From: G963676335 sp963676335
Lineage (GTDB): Bacteria > Pseudomonadota > Alphaproteobacteria > Rickettsiales > Rickettsiaceae
Length of the DNA stretch: 64,000 nucleotides
Direction: 5' to 3'
NCBI GenBank assembly: GCA_963676335.1
Contig: OY781057.1
Location: forward strand, 620,001 to 684,000
Shown here piece by piece: positions 46,576-55,012 of the stretch; the first letter of the stretch is position 1; each line of letters starts with the position of its first letter. The notes under the pieces are model-generated. The model searched no databases. It worked only from the letters and a program-made list of their open reading frames with translations, and was not told the origin of the DNA. Made by a program: the position numbers and the translations under genes.

Positions 46576-47761
46576 TTAAGTATATAATACCAAAAGAGGT
46601 AATAATATACATTAAAGCGCGAGAGAACGCATATATAAGACTACTATATGTGAAACGCTTAAAAACAGGAATATGTTTAAAAAAAATTGATACTGCTGGA
46701 ACAGTATCAACTGCAAATACCACAATAAATACTTGGATCAGGAATAAATAAAATGGATTTTGTACATTATTTAATAAATATGGACATAATAAAATAAAAG
46801 TAAAGAATAACATTAATTTCACTTTAAGAATTTTTAATGGATGTATCGTGTAACTTAAAAAAGATATAAATAATAGACCTCCTAATTGAATTATAGAAAG
46901 AATAAAATTTTGATGAATTACTTGCTCAGAACTATAACCAAAAGAGCTTTTGAGGATATTACCGCAATGAATATAGGCGAAATATAAGCATATAGGCCAT
47001 ACACAATTTATTACAAACAAATAAAACGTTGTTTTTTTGTTAACTTTTTCAATAAAAATAGAATTTTTATCTAATGTTCTTTTATCTATTTTTGCTTCTT
47101 CAAACTTATGTAAAAGTCTACGTTTTGCATCAACAAATTCTGGAGTTTCTCTAAGAGATGTTCTAGCAACAGAACCAATTAATGCAATTCCTACTCCAAA
47201 CCAAAAAGCAATACGCCAATTTAACCCAAAAGATGTTACAAGAGATGCCATACCAAGAGCACTTACTGTGCCAATCACAGAAGCAATCGCGATAAATGAT
47301 ACTACTGGATATTGCATGGGGGGTTTTGTAATTTCAGTTAAATATAATTCCGCTCCTACTATTTCTCCTACAGATGACATTCCCTGAATTATACGGCATG
47401 CTGTTATAAGCCAAGAAGCAGCGATTCCTATCTGACTATACGTTGGCAAATTAGCCATAAGTATACAAGAAAAAGCCATCATTGCTGTAGTGATAATAAC
47501 AGTTGATTTTCGACTGATTTTATCTCCTATGTACCCAAAAATTAAAGCTCCAAAGGGTCTAAAAACAAATGTAGAACAAAAAGAAAATGCGGACAACAAT
47601 AATGCGCTATTAGAATCAGTTTTAGGAAAGAATAGTTCATTAAGAAGAAATGCCATATGAACATATAGCATAAGATCAAAATACTCAAGAAATGTACCAA
47701 TTGAAAGCAACCCAACAGCTTCTTTTTGTTCTCTCGTTAATTTAGTTTGTTCTTGTTTCAT
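46454..47761 (-). CDS. ProP-like MFS transporter, copy 3
   Basis: A 435-residue paralog of the two MFS genes to its left, with GTFLEYFDLMLYVHMAFLLN near the start, FGYIGDKISRKSTVIITTAM in loop 2-3, CRIIQGMSSVGEIVGAELYL after helix 4 and FHFEKLEKGLENYQPL at the end. The ATG at 47761 (MKQEQTKLTREQ) matches the starts of copies 1 and 2. A longer frame to 47836 would start upstream of the conserved promoter and is rejected. Unlike the other copies it has no HD gene on its 5' side; tRNA-Ser lies there instead. Confidence 0.9.
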   Translation of the reverse strand: MKQEQTKLTREQKEAVGLLSIGTFLEYFDLMLYVHMAFLLNELFFPKTDSNSALLLSAFSFCSTFVFRPFGALIFGYIGDKISRKSTVIITTAMMAFSCILMANLPTYSQIGIAASWLITACRIIQGMSSVGEIVGAELYLTEITKPPMQYPVVSFIAIASVIGTVSALGMASLVTSFGLNWRIAFWFGVGIALIGSVARTSLRETPEFVDAKRRLLHKFEEAKIDKRTLDKNSIFIEKVNKKTTFYLFVINCVWPICLYFAYIHCGNILKSSFGYSSEQVIHQNFILSIIQLGGLLFISFLSYTIHPLKILKVKLMLFFTFILLCPYLLNNVQNPFYLFLIQVFIVVFAVDTVPAVSIFFKHIPVFKRFTYSSLIYAFSRALMYIITSFGIIYLTKYFGNYGLLIILIPINIGCGLGIFHFEKLEKGLENYQPL

Positions 47762-47790
47762 ATTTTTATTAAAAATTAATATTTTAATTA

Positions 47791-47819
47791 AAAATAGCTT
47801 ACTCAAAATATTAATGCAA
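47791..47819 (-). promoter_or_regulatory. Promoter of MFS copy 3
   Basis: TTGCAT (plus-strand 47814-47819), a 17-bp spacer and TATTTT (47791-47796), 30 bp before the ATG. Boxes and distances equal those of copies 1 and 2, although the spacer has diverged; this supports a working promoter. Confidence 0.6.
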
Positions 47820-47860
47820 CTACTTATTAGAAACAAACGAAATTAGTTTAAATTATTGGA

Positions 47861-47889
47861 TTGTAATTTTAATAATGGTTTGGTATACC
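47861..47889 (+). promoter_or_regulatory. Promoter of tRNA-Ser
   Basis: TTGTAA (47861-47866), 17-bp spacer, TATACC (47884-47889). The tRNA begins 7 bases after the -10 box, a normal start distance. Confidence 0.55.
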
Positions 47890-47896
47890 TAACTAT

Positions 47897-47983
47897 GGAT
47901 GGATGTCCGAGCGGTTTAAGGAACCGGTCTTGAAAACCGACGTACAAGCGATTGTACCGTGGGTTCGAATCCCACTCCATCCG
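47897..47983 (+). tRNA. tRNA-Ser (anticodon UGA)
   Basis: An 87-base class II tRNA. The acceptor stem GGATGGA (47897-47903) pairs with TCCATCC (47976-47982), with discriminator G at 47983. The anticodon loop CTTGAAA (47929-47935) gives anticodon TGA, reading UCA. A long variable arm (GTACAA/TTGTAC) and a T arm with GGTTCGAATCC are present. The last anticodon-stem pair is a C-A mismatch. CCA is not encoded (CCC follows). It sits between MFS copy 3 and the end of nuoL. Confidence 0.95.
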
Positions 47984-47994
47984 CCCCCACATAG

Positions 47995-49854
47995 TTAGAA
48001 CATTCCCTTTATTGTAAAATAAGATATAGTAATGGTGTTTACAAAAGTAAGAATAAAAAAATAATTCAATATTGTTTCATTATGAACACTTTTTAATTTA
48101 GAAGTTGCTGTTTGTGCAATACAGACAAATGAATTTATAATTCCATCAAATATTTTATTTTCTATTTTGAAGCATAATTTTGCTAGCAAGAATATATTAT
48201 CAATAAGAATAAGAGAATAAAATTTATGCAGATATCTTTTACGTAAGAAGAAATTGAGCGATCTTAATAAGATAAGTAGGTTTTTATTATTAATAAATAG
48301 CACATATCCAACACTTCCAAGGATACTATATAGTAAAGGAAGTAATGTTATTATATAGCTATTTTGAACAACATTAGTTTGAAAGACAACAGTTCCTAGA
48401 TATCCAATATCTTCTAATATAGATATACCGTAATAACAGTAAATTCCACTAAAAACTACAAAAAAAGATAATATACAAGAAGAATATACCATAATTTTAG
48501 GAACTACGAAGTTTATAGTAGTTTTTATATTTTCTTTATATATTATAGTTCCTAACTTTGTTAGATATGTTGCGGTTAACAAGGTACTAAATACAGGTAA
48601 TATAAATACTAAATTGTTATTGCTATATGCAAATAATAATATTGAATCTTTAGAATAATACCCTGAGAGTGGAAAAATACCAACAATAGATAATGCTCCT
48701 ATGCAAAATAACACAAAAGTACTTAGAAACTTATGGTATAATACTCCTGAATACTTTAGAGTATTATATTTAGTATTGTAAATAACATTACCTACTGTAA
48801 AAAATAGTAACGCCTTACTAAAGGCATGGGTTACTAAATGAAAAATAGCAGCTTTATAAGAAAAAATTCCACATGATAAGAACATATATCCTAATTGACT
48901 ACAAGTTGAATATGCAAGTACTCTTTTCATATCAGTTTGAACAATAGCTATTCCAGCGGTAACTACACAAGTTATCATTCCTAGTATAGTTATTAAATTT
49001 GATACCATTTGTGTATTATGAAAAATTAATGAACAGCGTGCTAATAAGAATATTCCCGCTGTAACCATAGTAGCGGCATGTATCAAAGCAGAAGCTGGAG
49101 TAGGGGCTTCCATTGCGTCTGGTAACCATATATGTAGTCCAATTTGTGCAGATTTTCCGGCGCATGCAACTAAAAGCAATATTCCAGCTAAATCTATGAC
49201 TGATAAACCAAATACACCAGAATCAATCCAAGATAATCCACTTGCTGCTTTAAAAATAATATCAAAATTAGTAGTATTGCAGTAGTTACTCAGTAAAATA
49301 ATTGCTAATATAAAACATATATCTGCTACTCTATTTACAATAAAAGCCTTAAATGCTGCATAAGAAGCTGCTTTTTTTTGATGCCAAAAATTAATTAATA
49401 AGTAAGAACATACCCCAACCCCCTCCCATCCAAAAAATAATTGAATAAAATTATTCGAAGAAACGAGTATTAACATACAAAAAGTAAAAAAGGATAAATA
49501 AGCCATAAATTTATTAAAATTTACGTCATTAGTCATATATCCTATAGAATAGGTATGAGTTAAAGCTGATATAACAGCAATTATTACCCACATCAAAGCT
49601 GTTAATTGATCAATATAAATTCCCATATTTACTTCAAACAAGTCAATACTAATCCATTGAAATAAAATTTGATAATCTTCGGATATTAAACTATGTGTAT
49701 TATTAATTTTTAAAAACATCAATATAGATAAGACAGCAACCAAAGACATTGATATACTAGATATTATTCCAACACTTTTTTTTGTTAGATAGCTTTGGAA
49801 GAAGTAACAAATTATTGACATCAATAAGGGTAAAAATACTATGCAAATTGCCAT
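47995..49854 (-). CDS. nuoL: NADH-quinone oxidoreductase subunit L
   Basis: Large antiporter-like proton-pumping subunit of complex I in the inner membrane. It has 619 residues with many membrane helices. Family motifs are FFGWEGVGVCSYLLINFW (about 140), GLHIWLPDAMEAPTPASALI (about 237) with the usual Lys and Glu, HAATMVTAGIFLL, and FHLVTHAFSKALLFFTVGN (about 335). The long lateral helix at the C-terminus is present. It is the last gene of the nuoHIJKL run: nuoM and nuoN, which normally follow, are absent here and a tRNA gene follows instead. Confidence 0.96.
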   Translation of the reverse strand: MAICIVFLPLLMSIICYFFQSYLTKKSVGIISSISMSLVAVLSILMFLKINNTHSLISEDYQILFQWISIDLFEVNMGIYIDQLTALMWVIIAVISALTHTYSIGYMTNDVNFNKFMAYLSFFTFCMLILVSSNNFIQLFFGWEGVGVCSYLLINFWHQKKAASYAAFKAFIVNRVADICFILAIILLSNYCNTTNFDIIFKAASGLSWIDSGVFGLSVIDLAGILLLVACAGKSAQIGLHIWLPDAMEAPTPASALIHAATMVTAGIFLLARCSLIFHNTQMVSNLITILGMITCVVTAGIAIVQTDMKRVLAYSTCSQLGYMFLSCGIFSYKAAIFHLVTHAFSKALLFFTVGNVIYNTKYNTLKYSGVLYHKFLSTFVLFCIGALSIVGIFPLSGYYSKDSILLFAYSNNNLVFILPVFSTLLTATYLTKLGTIIYKENIKTTINFVVPKIMVYSSCILSFFVVFSGIYCYYGISILEDIGYLGTVVFQTNVVQNSYIITLLPLLYSILGSVGYVLFINNKNLLILLRSLNFFLRKRYLHKFYSLILIDNIFLLAKLCFKIENKIFDGIINSFVCIAQTATSKLKSVHNETILNYFFILTFVNTITISYFTIKGMF

Positions 49855-49856
49855 TT

Positions 49857-50174
49857 TTATTCTTTTAATGTATTAAAATCTTCTATTTGAATAGAGTTTC
49901 TATAATGAAAATAATTCAATACTAACGCTAATCCAATAGCGGATTCTGAAGCAATATTTGTTACTATAAATATAGTAAATATTTGCCCACTAATCTCTTT
50001 TAAAAAATATGAAGCGGCTATAAAATTAATGTTTACTGCTAAAATCATTAATTCAATAGATAGTATAACAGTAATAATATTTTTATTATTTAATAAAATC
50101 CCTATTACTCCTATACAAAATAGCATAGTACCAATTATTAAAAAATACTCTAATCTAATTTCTTGTATTATCAT
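49857..50174 (-). CDS. nuoK: NADH-quinone oxidoreductase subunit K
   Basis: Small three-helix membrane subunit of complex I (105 residues). GVIGILLNNKNIITVILSIE (about 22-41) carries the conserved Glu, and NINFIAASYF and ASESAIGLALVLNYF (second Glu) follow. It overlaps nuoJ by 4 bases and is 2 bases from nuoL. Confidence 0.95.
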   Translation of the reverse strand: MIIQEIRLEYFLIIGTMLFCIGVIGILLNNKNIITVILSIELMILAVNINFIAASYFLKEISGQIFTIFIVTNIASESAIGLALVLNYFHYRNSIQIEDFNTLKE

Positions 50175-50761
50175 GAAAGAATTTTATTTTTTATTTTTAC
50201 TAATCTAACAGTACCTGTAGTATAAATTTGCTTATTTTGTTTTTTTCTATTTTTTAATTTATAAGATATTATAATAACACATCCTATAGTTGTTATTAAC
50301 AATATTATTCCTGTAATTTCAAAAGGAAGTATAAAATTAGTATACAATACGTCTCCAATTGAATGAGTATTTGTTTGTACGTCTGAATTAGGTAATATAT
50401 ATTGTACTTGATGCATATTAACTTTTTTAATACTAGTAAATATTACAACAAATAAATCAATAATTAAGAATATTGTAATAAAAATTATTATTGGATATTT
50501 ATGGTATTTTTCTTTTTTATGCTTAATTAGATCAGTATCTAACATCATTATAATGAATAAAAATAAGACTGAAATAGCTCCTGCATAAATGATTATTATA
50601 CTCATTGCTATAAATTCAGCTTCAAGTAAAATAAACAATCCAGATGTATTTAAAATACAAAAAATTAACCAAAATACAGAATATATAGAATTTTTACTTA
50701 CTATTACGCCTAAAGCACTAAGTAATAGCAAAGAAGAAAAAAAATAAAAAAGAAAAATCAT
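50171..50761 (-). CDS. nuoJ: NADH-quinone oxidoreductase subunit J
   Basis: Membrane subunit of complex I with five helices (196 residues). The conserved part is at the N-terminus: KNSIYSVFWLIFCILNTSGL, then LLEAEFIAMSIIIIYAGAIS and VLFLFIIMMLD. The C-terminus is basic and variable. It overlaps nuoI by 4 bases and nuoK by 4 bases. Confidence 0.93.
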   Translation of the reverse strand: MIFLFYFFSSLLLLSALGVIVSKNSIYSVFWLIFCILNTSGLFILLEAEFIAMSIIIIYAGAISVLFLFIIMMLDTDLIKHKKEKYHKYPIIIFITIFLIIDLFVVIFTSIKKVNMHQVQYILPNSDVQTNTHSIGDVLYTNFILPFEITGIILLITTIGCVIIISYKLKNRKKQNKQIYTTGTVRLVKIKNKILS

Positions 50762-51204
50762 AATTTTTTTTCCATAATAATTCCATTATTAAGTAACTTT
50801 TCTTTGTTATATGTCAAATTTTTTCTACATGATGTAGCTAATTCAAAATTAGTACTTTGATTTATAGCCTTAACTGGACAAATTTCTGTACATAAGCCAC
50901 AATAAATACATCTGCTTAAATCGATATCAAATTTGACAACTTCTTGTTTCCTATCATTATTTATTATAGACTCAATTTTGATTGCTCGTATTGGACAAAT
51001 TTTTTCACAAGACTTACAAGCAATACATTTATTTTTCCCTTCTTGATTTACTTTTAAAAAGTGTTCTCCTCTAAACCTTGAACTAACTTTATTTTTTTCA
51101 TAAGGATAGTTAATAGTAACTTTGGATTTAAATAGGTATTTAAACGTTGTTAATAAGCTAGAAGCTATATCACATAAAAATAAAGACTTAATACATTTAT
51201 ACAT
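50758..51204 (-). CDS. nuoI: NADH-quinone oxidoreductase subunit I
   Basis: Peripheral-arm subunit that carries iron-sulfur clusters N6a and N6b between the hydrophilic domain and quinone. Two complete 4Fe-4S motifs are present: CIACKSCEKICP (about 61-72) and CIYCGLCTEICP (about 98-109). RFRGEHFLKVNQEGKNKC before them is typical. At 148 residues it is slightly shorter than the usual 160. It lies between nuoH (5 bases) and nuoJ (4-base overlap). Confidence 0.95.
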   Translation of the reverse strand: MYKCIKSLFLCDIASSLLTTFKYLFKSKVTINYPYEKNKVSSRFRGEHFLKVNQEGKNKCIACKSCEKICPIRAIKIESIINNDRKQEVVKFDIDLSRCIYCGLCTEICPVKAINQSTNFELATSCRKNLTYNKEKLLNNGIIMEKKL

Positions 51205-51209
51205 AAAAT

Positions 51210-52199
51210 TTATTGAATAATTAATTCTATATTTTCTCTAAAAAATAATAAAACAGACATTAAAATTAGCCAAAACAGAACTAATGGCAAAAGTACTTTC
51301 CATCCTAAGGACATTAATTGATCATACCTATATCTAGGTAAAGTAGCTCTTATCCATATAAAACAAAATAGCAAAAAAGAAGATTTGATTATAAGCCATC
51401 CAATACCCGGTATAAATGATAAAAATTTTAAATTAAATGGTGGTAAATACCCACCAAGGAATAATATAACAGTAAGACTACTAGTCAAAACCATATTTAT
51501 ATATTCTCCTAAAAATAATAATGCAAATGCCATAGAAGAATATTCGACATTGTATCCTCCTACTAATTCGGAATCAGCTTCGGATAAATCAAATGGGCAT
51601 CTATTGGTTTTAACAAGCATTGTTATAAAGAATACTGCTCCCATTGGCAACAGCAGTAGATTTAACCATAAAGGTCTGTTTTTTTGAGCTTCGACAATAT
51701 CAATTAAATTTAATGAACCAGTAACTAAAGTTATAATAACAATGATTATTCCAGCTATCAATTCATAGGATATAATTTGAGTAATTGCTCGAATCGAAGC
51801 CAAAAAAGCATATTTTGAATTACTTGCCCATCCAGCAATAATTATACCGTATGAAGATAATGAAAAAACCGCTAAAATATAAAGAATTCCAACATTAATA
51901 TTTGCTAATACTAATTTGGAATCAAATGGAATAACGGCCCATCCAATTAGACTTAAAACTAATGTTATGACAGGTGCTAAAAGGAATAATCCTTTATCAG
52001 CATCTTTTGGAATAATAAATTCTTTAGTAATTAATTTAATGGCATCTGCAATCGGCTGTAATAATCCTAAAGGACCAACGACATTAGGTCCTTTCCGCAT
52101 TTGTATAAAAGCAACTAAACGTCTTTCTATGTAAGTTAAATACGCACCAAGAAACAATAAAGGAAAAATGATAAATAAAACTTTAAAAACAATGCTCAT
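51210..52199 (-). CDS. nuoH: NADH-quinone oxidoreductase subunit H
   Basis: Membrane subunit that forms much of the quinone-binding chamber. Typical stretches are AYLTYIERRLVAFIQMRKGP (about 19-38), GLLQPIADAIKLITKE (about 46-61), NRCPFDLSEADSELVGGYN (about 202-220) and RATLPRYRYDQLMSLGWK (about 284-301). The length of 329 residues is normal. It is the first gene of this nuo run; nuoG, which usually precedes it, is not here, so the locus is split on both sides. Confidence 0.97.
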   Translation of the reverse strand: MSIVFKVLFIIFPLLFLGAYLTYIERRLVAFIQMRKGPNVVGPLGLLQPIADAIKLITKEFIIPKDADKGLFLLAPVITLVLSLIGWAVIPFDSKLVLANINVGILYILAVFSLSSYGIIIAGWASNSKYAFLASIRAITQIISYELIAGIIIVIITLVTGSLNLIDIVEAQKNRPLWLNLLLLPMGAVFFITMLVKTNRCPFDLSEADSELVGGYNVEYSSMAFALLFLGEYINMVLTSSLTVILFLGGYLPPFNLKFLSFIPGIGWLIIKSSFLLFCFIWIRATLPRYRYDQLMSLGWKVLLPLVLFWLILMSVLLFFRENIELIIQ

Positions 52200-52267
52200 A
52201 TATCATTCCTTTTTGAAAAATTATATTTTAGTTAAGCTAACATAATTATTCTTGAGGTTTTTAAAAA

Positions 52268-52299
52268 TTGAAAGCTCATGATAACTTACAAGCTTTCAA
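52268..52299 (-). terminator. Intrinsic terminator after the porin gene
   Basis: TTGAAAGCT (52268-52276) pairs with AGCTTTCAA (52291-52299). On the minus strand the stem is followed by TTTTTAAAAA. It lies just past the stop of the porin gene at 52305. Confidence 0.7.
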
Positions 52300-52304
52300 A
52301 ATTT

Positions 52305-53570
52305 CTACTGAATTAAATTTTGTATAAATGATAATTTGAGTCCCAAAATAAACACTGTAGCTTTATGTGTATGTTTTTGTAAGCTATCCTTGATAGGTAA
52401 TAATGAATTTCCTTTTGCTTGAACAAAATTAATTTCAGCATAAGGTAATAGTCCTTCTGCTAGTTTATATTCTGTCCCAAGGGTTATAGCTTGAAGTTTA
52501 TTTTTATAATTATTTGTATTTAAATAAGTTAAACTAATTCCTGCGGGACCTTGGGTATAAGCAATACCAGTACTATACATATTAGTATTTCTTCTTTTGC
52601 TATTAATAGCTTTTGAAGTAAAGCTTTTTCCAAAATCACCATATGATAGAGAGTAAGAGAAATTTCCTAAATTTAAAATTGCTCCAACATTATATCCTTT
52701 CAGATTTTTTAATTTACGATCGCCAGTTAATTTTTCTTTTGTAGGTTTAATTTGTTCTTGAGTAGCTTTTCCAAACTCACCAACTATAGAAGATTTAAGA
52801 TCAACTCCATCTTCAATATTATACTCATGAGATAGTCCTACAACTACAACATCTTTTGCAGCTATTTTTACTGTATATCCTCCAATTAACCCAACATGAT
52901 CACTTTCAGCTGGAACAACTAATTCTTGAGATATATCTCTACTAATTTTATATTGACCATTATTAGAGGTATCTGGAATATAACTTATACCGAACTGTAG
53001 TCCATTGTATTTAGGAGTGTAATATGTAATATTACGAGCTGCCTCTTTAGGTTTTTTGGTAGTATTATATGTTGAAACCCCACTTACTGCTGGAAAATCA
53101 TATGTAATAAAATCCATTCCAAATTTATCTTCTGGATTTAATTTAGCATATCTGGACCAATCATCCCCTGTAGCTTTAGCGATATCATAAGCGTTAATAC
53201 TCATAGTAGAAGCAACATTAGGTGGAGATCCAAGCTGAAATATTCCCCATTCATCTTCTATAAAAATATGGGAATTATTGTTTGAGCTGCCTCCAGAAAG
53301 TAATTGCGTAGTTTTTAAAACTATCCTTCCGCCATATTTTAAATCGGTATCTGTGGTATTGCTAATTTCTAGTTTAACATTAGCTGATGAAAAAAACACA
53401 GGATTATCCTTATTAGCTGATCTATTTTTTTTATCTGCTTTTAATTTTTTTTGATGACAAGAAGCTGATTGAAAATTAAGCCCTCCATGTATTTTGGTTT
53501 CTAGCCCTGCGCATGCGTATTGAGCTAAAAATAAAGGCAAAAATAATAAAATTTTTTTAAATCCATTCAT
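52305..53570 (-). CDS. Outer membrane porin
   Basis: A 421-residue protein with a signal peptide (MNGFKKILLFLPLFLAQYAC, cleavage near AGLE) and the mature pattern of general porins: LETKIHGGLNFQSAS at the start, amphipathic strands with alternating aromatic residues, WGIFQLGSP (the loop 3 region), FPAVSGVSTYNT, YTPKYNGLQFGISYIPDT and YSLSYGDFGKSF. It is most like the Gram-negative porin 4 family. The last strand KATVFILGLKLSF carries a terminal-type Phe, but six further residues (IQNLIQ) follow it. A monocistronic gene, with terminator at 52268. It would allow small host metabolites into the periplasm. Confidence 0.85.
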   Translation of the reverse strand: MNGFKKILLFLPLFLAQYACAGLETKIHGGLNFQSASCHQKKLKADKKNRSANKDNPVFFSSANVKLEISNTTDTDLKYGGRIVLKTTQLLSGGSSNNNSHIFIEDEWGIFQLGSPPNVASTMSINAYDIAKATGDDWSRYAKLNPEDKFGMDFITYDFPAVSGVSTYNTTKKPKEAARNITYYTPKYNGLQFGISYIPDTSNNGQYKISRDISQELVVPAESDHVGLIGGYTVKIAAKDVVVVGLSHEYNIEDGVDLKSSIVGEFGKATQEQIKPTKEKLTGDRKLKNLKGYNVGAILNLGNFSYSLSYGDFGKSFTSKAINSKRRNTNMYSTGIAYTQGPAGISLTYLNTNNYKNKLQAITLGTEYKLAEGLLPYAEINFVQAKGNSLLPIKDSLQKHTHKATVFILGLKLSFIQNLIQ

Positions 53571-53662
53571 ACAAATTAATCTATATATAATATAATTATA
53601 TTAAATCATAAAAAGATATTTGAATTAATAATTATGTATATATTTTTTAACAATTTTAAAAG

Positions 53663-53686
53663 ATCTGTTGTTATAAAACAACAGAT
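53663..53686 (-). terminator. Intrinsic terminator after MFS gene 4
   Basis: Perfect 10-bp stem ATCTGTTGTT/AACAACAGAT (53663-53672 and 53677-53686) with a 4-base loop. On the minus strand CTTTTAAAA follows. It lies 21 bases past the MFS stop. Confidence 0.7.
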
Positions 53687-53706
53687 GTGTATGGTGCATA
53701 GTATTT

Positions 53707-54960
53707 CTATGAAATTATACAAATAATACTTATTGTTATAAGTAATATTATTATAGGGTAAAGAAGAGGTAAATATATAATAGAAGTGCTTTCCCATAAA
53801 ACACTTGCAATAAAAGGAGCTGGGGCTGATAAAATTAAAGATCCGATTGAATGTGATAAACTAAATATTCTATAACATACACCTATTTGTAAGCGGTTTT
53901 TAAAATATATTTGAGCAGGAACACTATAAAACGGCATAAATATAGCAACCATAAACAAAGTTATGACTTTAATTTGAGCGTTAGCCAAATACAAACAAAT
54001 TACTACAGATAAAATTAAAAGAATAATACAAGAAATTAGCATAATTTTTCGTGGTGAATATATATCACTTAATTTTCCAGCTATAATACTTGTTATAATA
54101 AATAGTATGAGCATGAAAAAAATGCAAATTTTCATATTTATGCTCGTGTTAATATGCAATATATTATGAATGTATGCAGGAAAGAACAGTATATAAAAAC
54201 TATATAGCCCTCCCACAGCCCCAGTAATAACTATTCCTATAGATAATAATTTAAAATAATTAACTATTATTTGCTTTATAGATAACTTTGATAGTAATAA
54301 ATAGCTATCAGATTTTTGATAATTTGTAAATTCAACACTTTCGTACCAATAGAAACGAAAAAAAAGGATTACAAAACCTAAAAATCCACCTATAGCAAAG
54401 TTGTATCTCCAATTATAAAAATTATACTCCACTAATATGCAGGATGCACTAGCTAATAAAACTCCTATTTGGGTACAAGCAGTAACGATACCATTACTAA
54501 AGTACTGCTGTTTTTTGCTTACTTTTTCAGTTATATATATACGGATACCATCGCTTTCTCCAGCTAATCCAGCTATTAAAAGCATACGAAGTAGTAATAA
54601 ACATATAGTAGAGAATATTCCTATAGTATTATAATCTGGTAATATAGCAGTCAGGCCGCTGGAAATAATGAAAATGATAACAGTAATTTTTAATGTATAG
54701 CTTCGCCCATAGATATCTCCAATAGTACCGAAAATAATTGAACCTATAGGCCTTGCAACTGCTGAAAAAGCAATAACTGCAAATATTTGTAATATTTGTA
54801 GAGAAATATCTGAATTAGGAAAATAATTTTTAGCTAATACGCTTGCTGATAAACCAAATAGCGCGTAATTATAGTACTGAATTATAGTAGTTAAAACGGG
54901 TAAAATGTAAATAGATTTCAATAAAATCAACCATATCTTTGAAGAACTATAAAAAAACAA
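53707..54960 (-). CDS. ProP-like MFS transporter 4, with no ATG start
   Basis: A major facilitator of the metabolite:H+ symporter type with about twelve helices. The core is YYNYALFGLSASVLAKNYFP (about 29-48), RPIGSIIFGTIGDIYGRSYT (loop 2-3, about 70-89) and GLAGESDGIRIYI after helix 4. It is only distantly related to the three clustered copies at 42-48 kb. No ATG occurs before the family's conserved region. The longest frame starts at TTG 54960, which lies in the T-run of the flgE terminator; TTGs a few codons later are alternatives. It may use a rare start, or the 5' end may be eroded. Confidence 0.8.
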   Translation of the reverse strand: MFFYSSSKIWLILLKSIYILPVLTTIIQYYNYALFGLSASVLAKNYFPNSDISLQILQIFAVIAFSAVARPIGSIIFGTIGDIYGRSYTLKITVIIFIISSGLTAILPDYNTIGIFSTICLLLLRMLLIAGLAGESDGIRIYITEKVSKKQQYFSNGIVTACTQIGVLLASASCILVEYNFYNWRYNFAIGGFLGFVILFFRFYWYESVEFTNYQKSDSYLLLSKLSIKQIIVNYFKLLSIGIVITGAVGGLYSFYILFFPAYIHNILHINTSINMKICIFFMLILFIITSIIAGKLSDIYSPRKIMLISCIILLILSVVICLYLANAQIKVITLFMVAIFMPFYSVPAQIYFKNRLQIGVCYRIFSLSHSIGSLILSAPAPFIASVLWESTSIIYLPLLYPIIILLITISIICIIS

Positions 54961-54988
54961 GCATACTTAAGTTTTTTCTAAAGTATGC
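54951..54988 (-). terminator. Intrinsic terminator after the hook protein gene
   Basis: Stem GCATACTT (54961-54968) with AAGTATGC (54981-54988), 8 bp. On the minus strand TTGTTTTTTT follows (54960 to 54951). It lies 25 bases past the hook gene stop. Confidence 0.8.
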
Positions 54989-55012
54989 AAGATTTTTAAA
55001 AAGAATACGTAA

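Noticed and set aside
47762..47836. N-terminal extension of MFS copy 3 to an ATG at 47836
   Set aside because: It would start upstream of the conserved -35/-10 boxes, and copies 1 and 2 start at the equivalent of 47761.
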